Shown here: positions 12,346-14,880 of the stretch, in pieces
Position numbering within the stretch: the stretch's first letter is position 1
How the letters are laid out: each line of letters opens with the position of its first letter
Assembly (NCBI GenBank): GCA_043778315.1
Contig: JAYWGJ010000380.1
Location: 1-14,880 of the forward strand
DNA: 14,880 bases
Direction: 5' to 3'
Origin: JBEEMU01 sp043778315
GTDB lineage: Bacteria; Bacteroidota; Bacteroidia; Chitinophagales; Saprospiraceae
Made by a program: the position numbers and the translations under genes
The notes under the pieces: model-generated
What the model was told of the DNA's origin: nothing
Seen by the model: only the letters and a program-made list of their open reading frames with translations
Databases searched by the model: none

Positions 12346-14880
12346 ATGAAAAAATCTATCCGCTTCCCAAAAGCCGCTTTGCTTGCCGCAATGCTCGTAC
12401 TGAGCAGCACCTTCGCAGTAGCGCAACTCAACGTCAAAATCACGATTACGCAAGTATCCACCAATATTCCCGATTGCGACGGCGCGATATTATTTATCAA
12501 TACAGGCAGCGACCCCAATTTTTCGTGGACGGGTGCGGGCGCAGTGAACAACGTTTGCTACGACTACGGCTGCCCGAACAACGGCGCGTGTGCCACGCAA
12601 GCCACCAATTTACTCCTCTACGACAACAGTTTTGCTTGTCCTGGCTCCGTTCCTGCCACCATTAATTGGGATTTTAAAGGTTGTGAAAACGATAACGCCG
12701 TTGGCTGCGTAGCAGGACTCAGCGTCGCTATTTGCGACGGCAACTCCGCGCTCGGCGCGCACAGCGTGCCTGCGCCTACCGCGCCTGGCACGTTCAATTA
12801 CAGCTTCACGAGTACTAGTGCAGGCGGCTCATGCCCAGGCGATTATAGTTATAATGTGCAAGTAGTGGCTACGGGTAGCTTTCCGCCAGCCGTTCCCGAC
12901 CTTATTTGCAATGCGCAAAATCTTCCCGTCGACGGCGTTATCCGCAACTACGCCTGGTGCGGCAGCTACGGCATCGAGCCAGGCGAATACGCCAATCAAG
13001 CGGGCTGGCCCGTACTCTTCGGGTCAGGGTGGTTCGTATTTACCGCGCCGCCGAGCGGCTCGGTTGCCATCGAAACCAATAATTCCGCTACAAGTATCGG
13101 TACTGCATTTGTAGTGTATCACGCTGCCGACGGCGCGGGCTGCGGCACAGGTCACGGCATCTCGCCGAGCGGCGTGGTGCTTAAACGCAAATTTGATTAC
13201 CTATCTTCTTACGACGATGCCGACGACGATATTCCTATCATCAACCCGAACGCGGCTGCTGCTATCGACATGAACTCGTGCAGCAACTTATTTGCCGACG
13301 GACACGACTTAGTCCCTGGCGAAACCTATTATATACAAATCACGAGCGACCAACCGAGCGACTTAGGCAATATCGCTATTCGCATACGCGACTTGGGCGG
13401 CAACGGCTCCGACCTCAGCGACATTCCTTGTCGCGGCAACAACGTGGGTACGCTCACCGCCGCGCCGAGCAACGTCTCCCTCAGCCACGGCTGCTCTACT
13501 TCTTACGAACTCACGGGCAATAGCGGCTCTCACGCCTACACTTATACTTCCGTTAATAACGGTATCAATCAGTCTAATTGGGTGCAATTTGTTGCGCCGA
13601 ATAGCGGCGCAGCAATCGTGACTACCGACGTACCGCTCCTCGGCGAGAGTAGCGCGCTTTACGCCTACGACTCCCGTTTTGCACCAGGCAGACCCGCCGA
13701 CTACGATTGTGCCAACTTAGTACAAACGCAGTACGAAGGCAACAGTGCTACCCTCGGCGGCGCGTCCGCGCAGTACACCGCTTATTGTTTAGAACCTGGC
13801 TATACTTATTACACGCTCGGCGACCCCACTTCCATTGCGTTAAGCAGCACCACTAATTATACGCTGCGCGACCCCACTTCGCAAGCTCCTGGTAACGACA
13901 TTTTGTGTTTAGCAATGCAAAACGCCGCCTATAATGTACCCGTGCAGTTGTTGGGACAAGCCGCGCCTGCTGCCGTAAACGGCACGAATTTGAACGCTTG
14001 TATAGAGCGATTAGCTGGCGAGCAGGGCTTTCTGAATACCGCCGACAAAACCGTTTGGCATTATTTCACTGCGCCGCCAAGCGGTGTGGTAGATGTGAGC
14101 GTCACCACGGGAACTATCGGTTACGCTGCCTTTGCGGTGTACCGCGCCCTCAACGGCACGAGTTGTTATGGCGGTTTATCGCCCGCTACTTTCACCCTCA
14201 ACGGTACGCCGACTACGCCGCGCATTACGGCACTCGGTACGGCGGCTGGTTCGGGTAACGTCGTATCGCAAGTCTGCTGCCTCGCGCCTGGGCAAACCTA
14301 CGTCGTGCAAATTGACGGCGGTACTACCCTAAGCGAAGGCACTTACTCTATACGCATCGGCGAGCGCAATGTACAAGCAGGCGCGACTTCTTATACCGAT
14401 AACGACGGCGATACTTATACTGCCGCTTCGCCCGTGCCTGCCTTGATTTGTGCAGGCGAGTCTATCACCGCGAACGCGACTGGCGCAATTTTGCCCGTGG
14501 GTGGTTGCCTCTCCGAAGGTTATTTATTACACAATACCGCTAATCCTATTCCGCCGTACTCGGCACTCACGGTGTATCAGACCGCTACGCCCGGTAATTA
14601 TTTCTTTTTGAATAATGGTACTGCACCGTACAACCAAGTTATTTATGTTTCCGCTTTGGCGGACAATACCGCAACGTGGGGCGGACGTTGCCCGTCGGCG
14701 CGTATCCGCGATGCCGTTCCTGTGGTGTTTTTGCAAGCCATTGCATTTAATAATATTAATATTAACGCTTGCGGACGCGCTGCTATTGCGGTAAGCGGCG
14801 GCAAACCTGCCTACGACGGCTCTACTTTTAATTATACCGTCAGCCCTGCCAATCAGATTGCGGGCAACGCTTCGGGTACA
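12346..14880 (+). CDS. Large secreted repeat protein, 5' part only (PPC-like repeats; probable T9SS-type surface or secreted protein)
   Basis: An uninterrupted frame of 845 codons from the ATG at 12346 to the window end, with no stop, so the protein is larger than seen. Residues 1-27 form a clear signal peptide (MKKSIRFPK, hydrophobic core, VAQ). Three related beta-rich units follow, each marked by a W-x-x-F-x-A-P-x-S-G signature: WFVFTAPPSG (229-238), WVQFVAPNSG (412-421) and WHYFTAPPSG (571-580). Each is followed by a VYHA/LYAY/VYRA strand, a Cys, and LVPGETYYIQI, LEPGYTYYTLG or LAPGQTYVVQI. This layout resembles PPC domains. From about 820 a further unit with ACGRAAIAVSGGKPAYDG looks like the start of SprB-type repeats. 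Many cysteines suggest disulfides. No enzyme motif is seen. A C-terminal sorting domain is expected but lies outside the window. Confidence 0.9.
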   Translation, partial: MKKSIRFPKAALLAAMLVLSSTFAVAQLNVKITITQVSTNIPDCDGAILFINTGSDPNFSWTGAGAVNNVCYDYGCPNNGACATQATNLLLYDNSFACPGSVPATINWDFKGCENDNAVGCVAGLSVAICDGNSALGAHSVPAPTAPGTFNYSFTSTSAGGSCPGDYSYNVQVVATGSFPPAVPDLICNAQNLPVDGVIRNYAWCGSYGIEPGEYANQAGWPVLFGSGWFVFTAPPSGSVAIETNNSATSIGTAFVVYHAADGAGCGTGHGISPSGVVLKRKFDYLSSYDDADDDIPIINPNAAAAIDMNSCSNLFADGHDLVPGETYYIQITSDQPSDLGNIAIRIRDLGGNGSDLSDIPCRGNNVGTLTAAPSNVSLSHGCSTSYELTGNSGSHAYTYTSVNNGINQSNWVQFVAPNSGAAIVTTDVPLLGESSALYAYDSRFAPGRPADYDCANLVQTQYEGNSATLGGASAQYTAYCLEPGYTYYTLGDPTSIALSSTTNYTLRDPTSQAPGNDILCLAMQNAAYNVPVQLLGQAAPAAVNGTNLNACIERLAGEQGFLNTADKTVWHYFTAPPSGVVDVSVTTGTIGYAAFAVYRALNGTSCYGGLSPATFTLNGTPTTPRITALGTAAGSGNVVSQVCCLAPGQTYVVQIDGGTTLSEGTYSIRIGERNVQAGATSYTDNDGDTYTAASPVPALICAGESITANATGAILPVGGCLSEGYLLHNTANPIPPYSALTVYQTATPGNYFFLNNGTAPYNQVIYVSALADNTATWGGRCPSARIRDAVPVVFLQAIAFNNININACGRAAIAVSGGKPAYDGSTFNYTVSPANQIAGNASGT

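Noticed and set aside
12474..14332. Several short + and - strand frames in the last 2.5 kb
   Set aside because: All lie within the long open + strand frame from 12346, which has a signal peptide and repeats; the others are shadows.

Overview
The window comes from a member of the Bacteroidota, probably a free-living, gliding-type lineage (Cytophagia/Saprospiria/Chitinophagia-like); the order cannot be fixed by eye. Four things point there. One protein ends in a recognisable type IX secretion (T9SS) sorting domain. Secreted proteins of typical Bacteroidota make-up are present (a cytophagalysin-like M43 protease and PPC-like repeat proteins). Several -7 boxes match TAnnTTTG, the Bacteroidota sigma-factor signature. 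Start codons lack Shine-Dalgarno sequences. Base composition is mixed: genes are moderately GC-rich and spacers strongly AT-rich.

Layout. Positions 1-60 hold the terminator of an upstream gene. Three + strand genes follow: a LOG-family nucleotide phosphoribohydrolase (103-693), a secreted M15 peptidase (829-1590) and a membrane-anchored calcineurin-like phosphoesterase (1747-2994). Three - strand genes come next: dihydrofolate reductase (3023-3526), EPSP synthase (3746-5053) and a secreted M43 metalloprotease with a DUF4384-like C-terminal domain (5157-6614). A small overlapping + strand pair, XisH/XisI (6874-7610), is followed by a bidirectional terminator. Two long - strand genes follow: a multidomain T9SS-exported N-acetylmuramoyl-L-alanine amidase (7765-10203) and a conserved-looking helical protein of unknown function (10489-12000). 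The last 2.5 kb (12346 to the window end) is one uninterrupted + strand reading frame for a large secreted repeat protein whose 3' end lies outside the window.

The genes do not form one pathway. Core metabolism (folate, shikimate) is mixed with cell-envelope and secreted functions: two peptidoglycan-active enzymes, a protease, a phosphoesterase whose nearest known relatives act on envelope substrates, and a giant surface or secreted protein. Only xisH-xisI is clearly a translationally linked pair; the others are separated by terminators, promoters or repeats.

The spacers carry several classes of repeat: a mosaic of TTCAGTGATTA-type units (694-812 and, inverted, 12281-12336), a CACAGAGAAGC-type repeat after aroA (3596-3745), and two copies of a perfect 20-bp palindrome flanking a variant unit (10300-10384). 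I see no tRNA, rRNA, CRISPR array, transposase or phage gene. The items most worth a second look are the XisHI pair, the palindrome array, the unknown 503-residue protein, and the domain combinations of the protease, the amidase and the large repeat protein.
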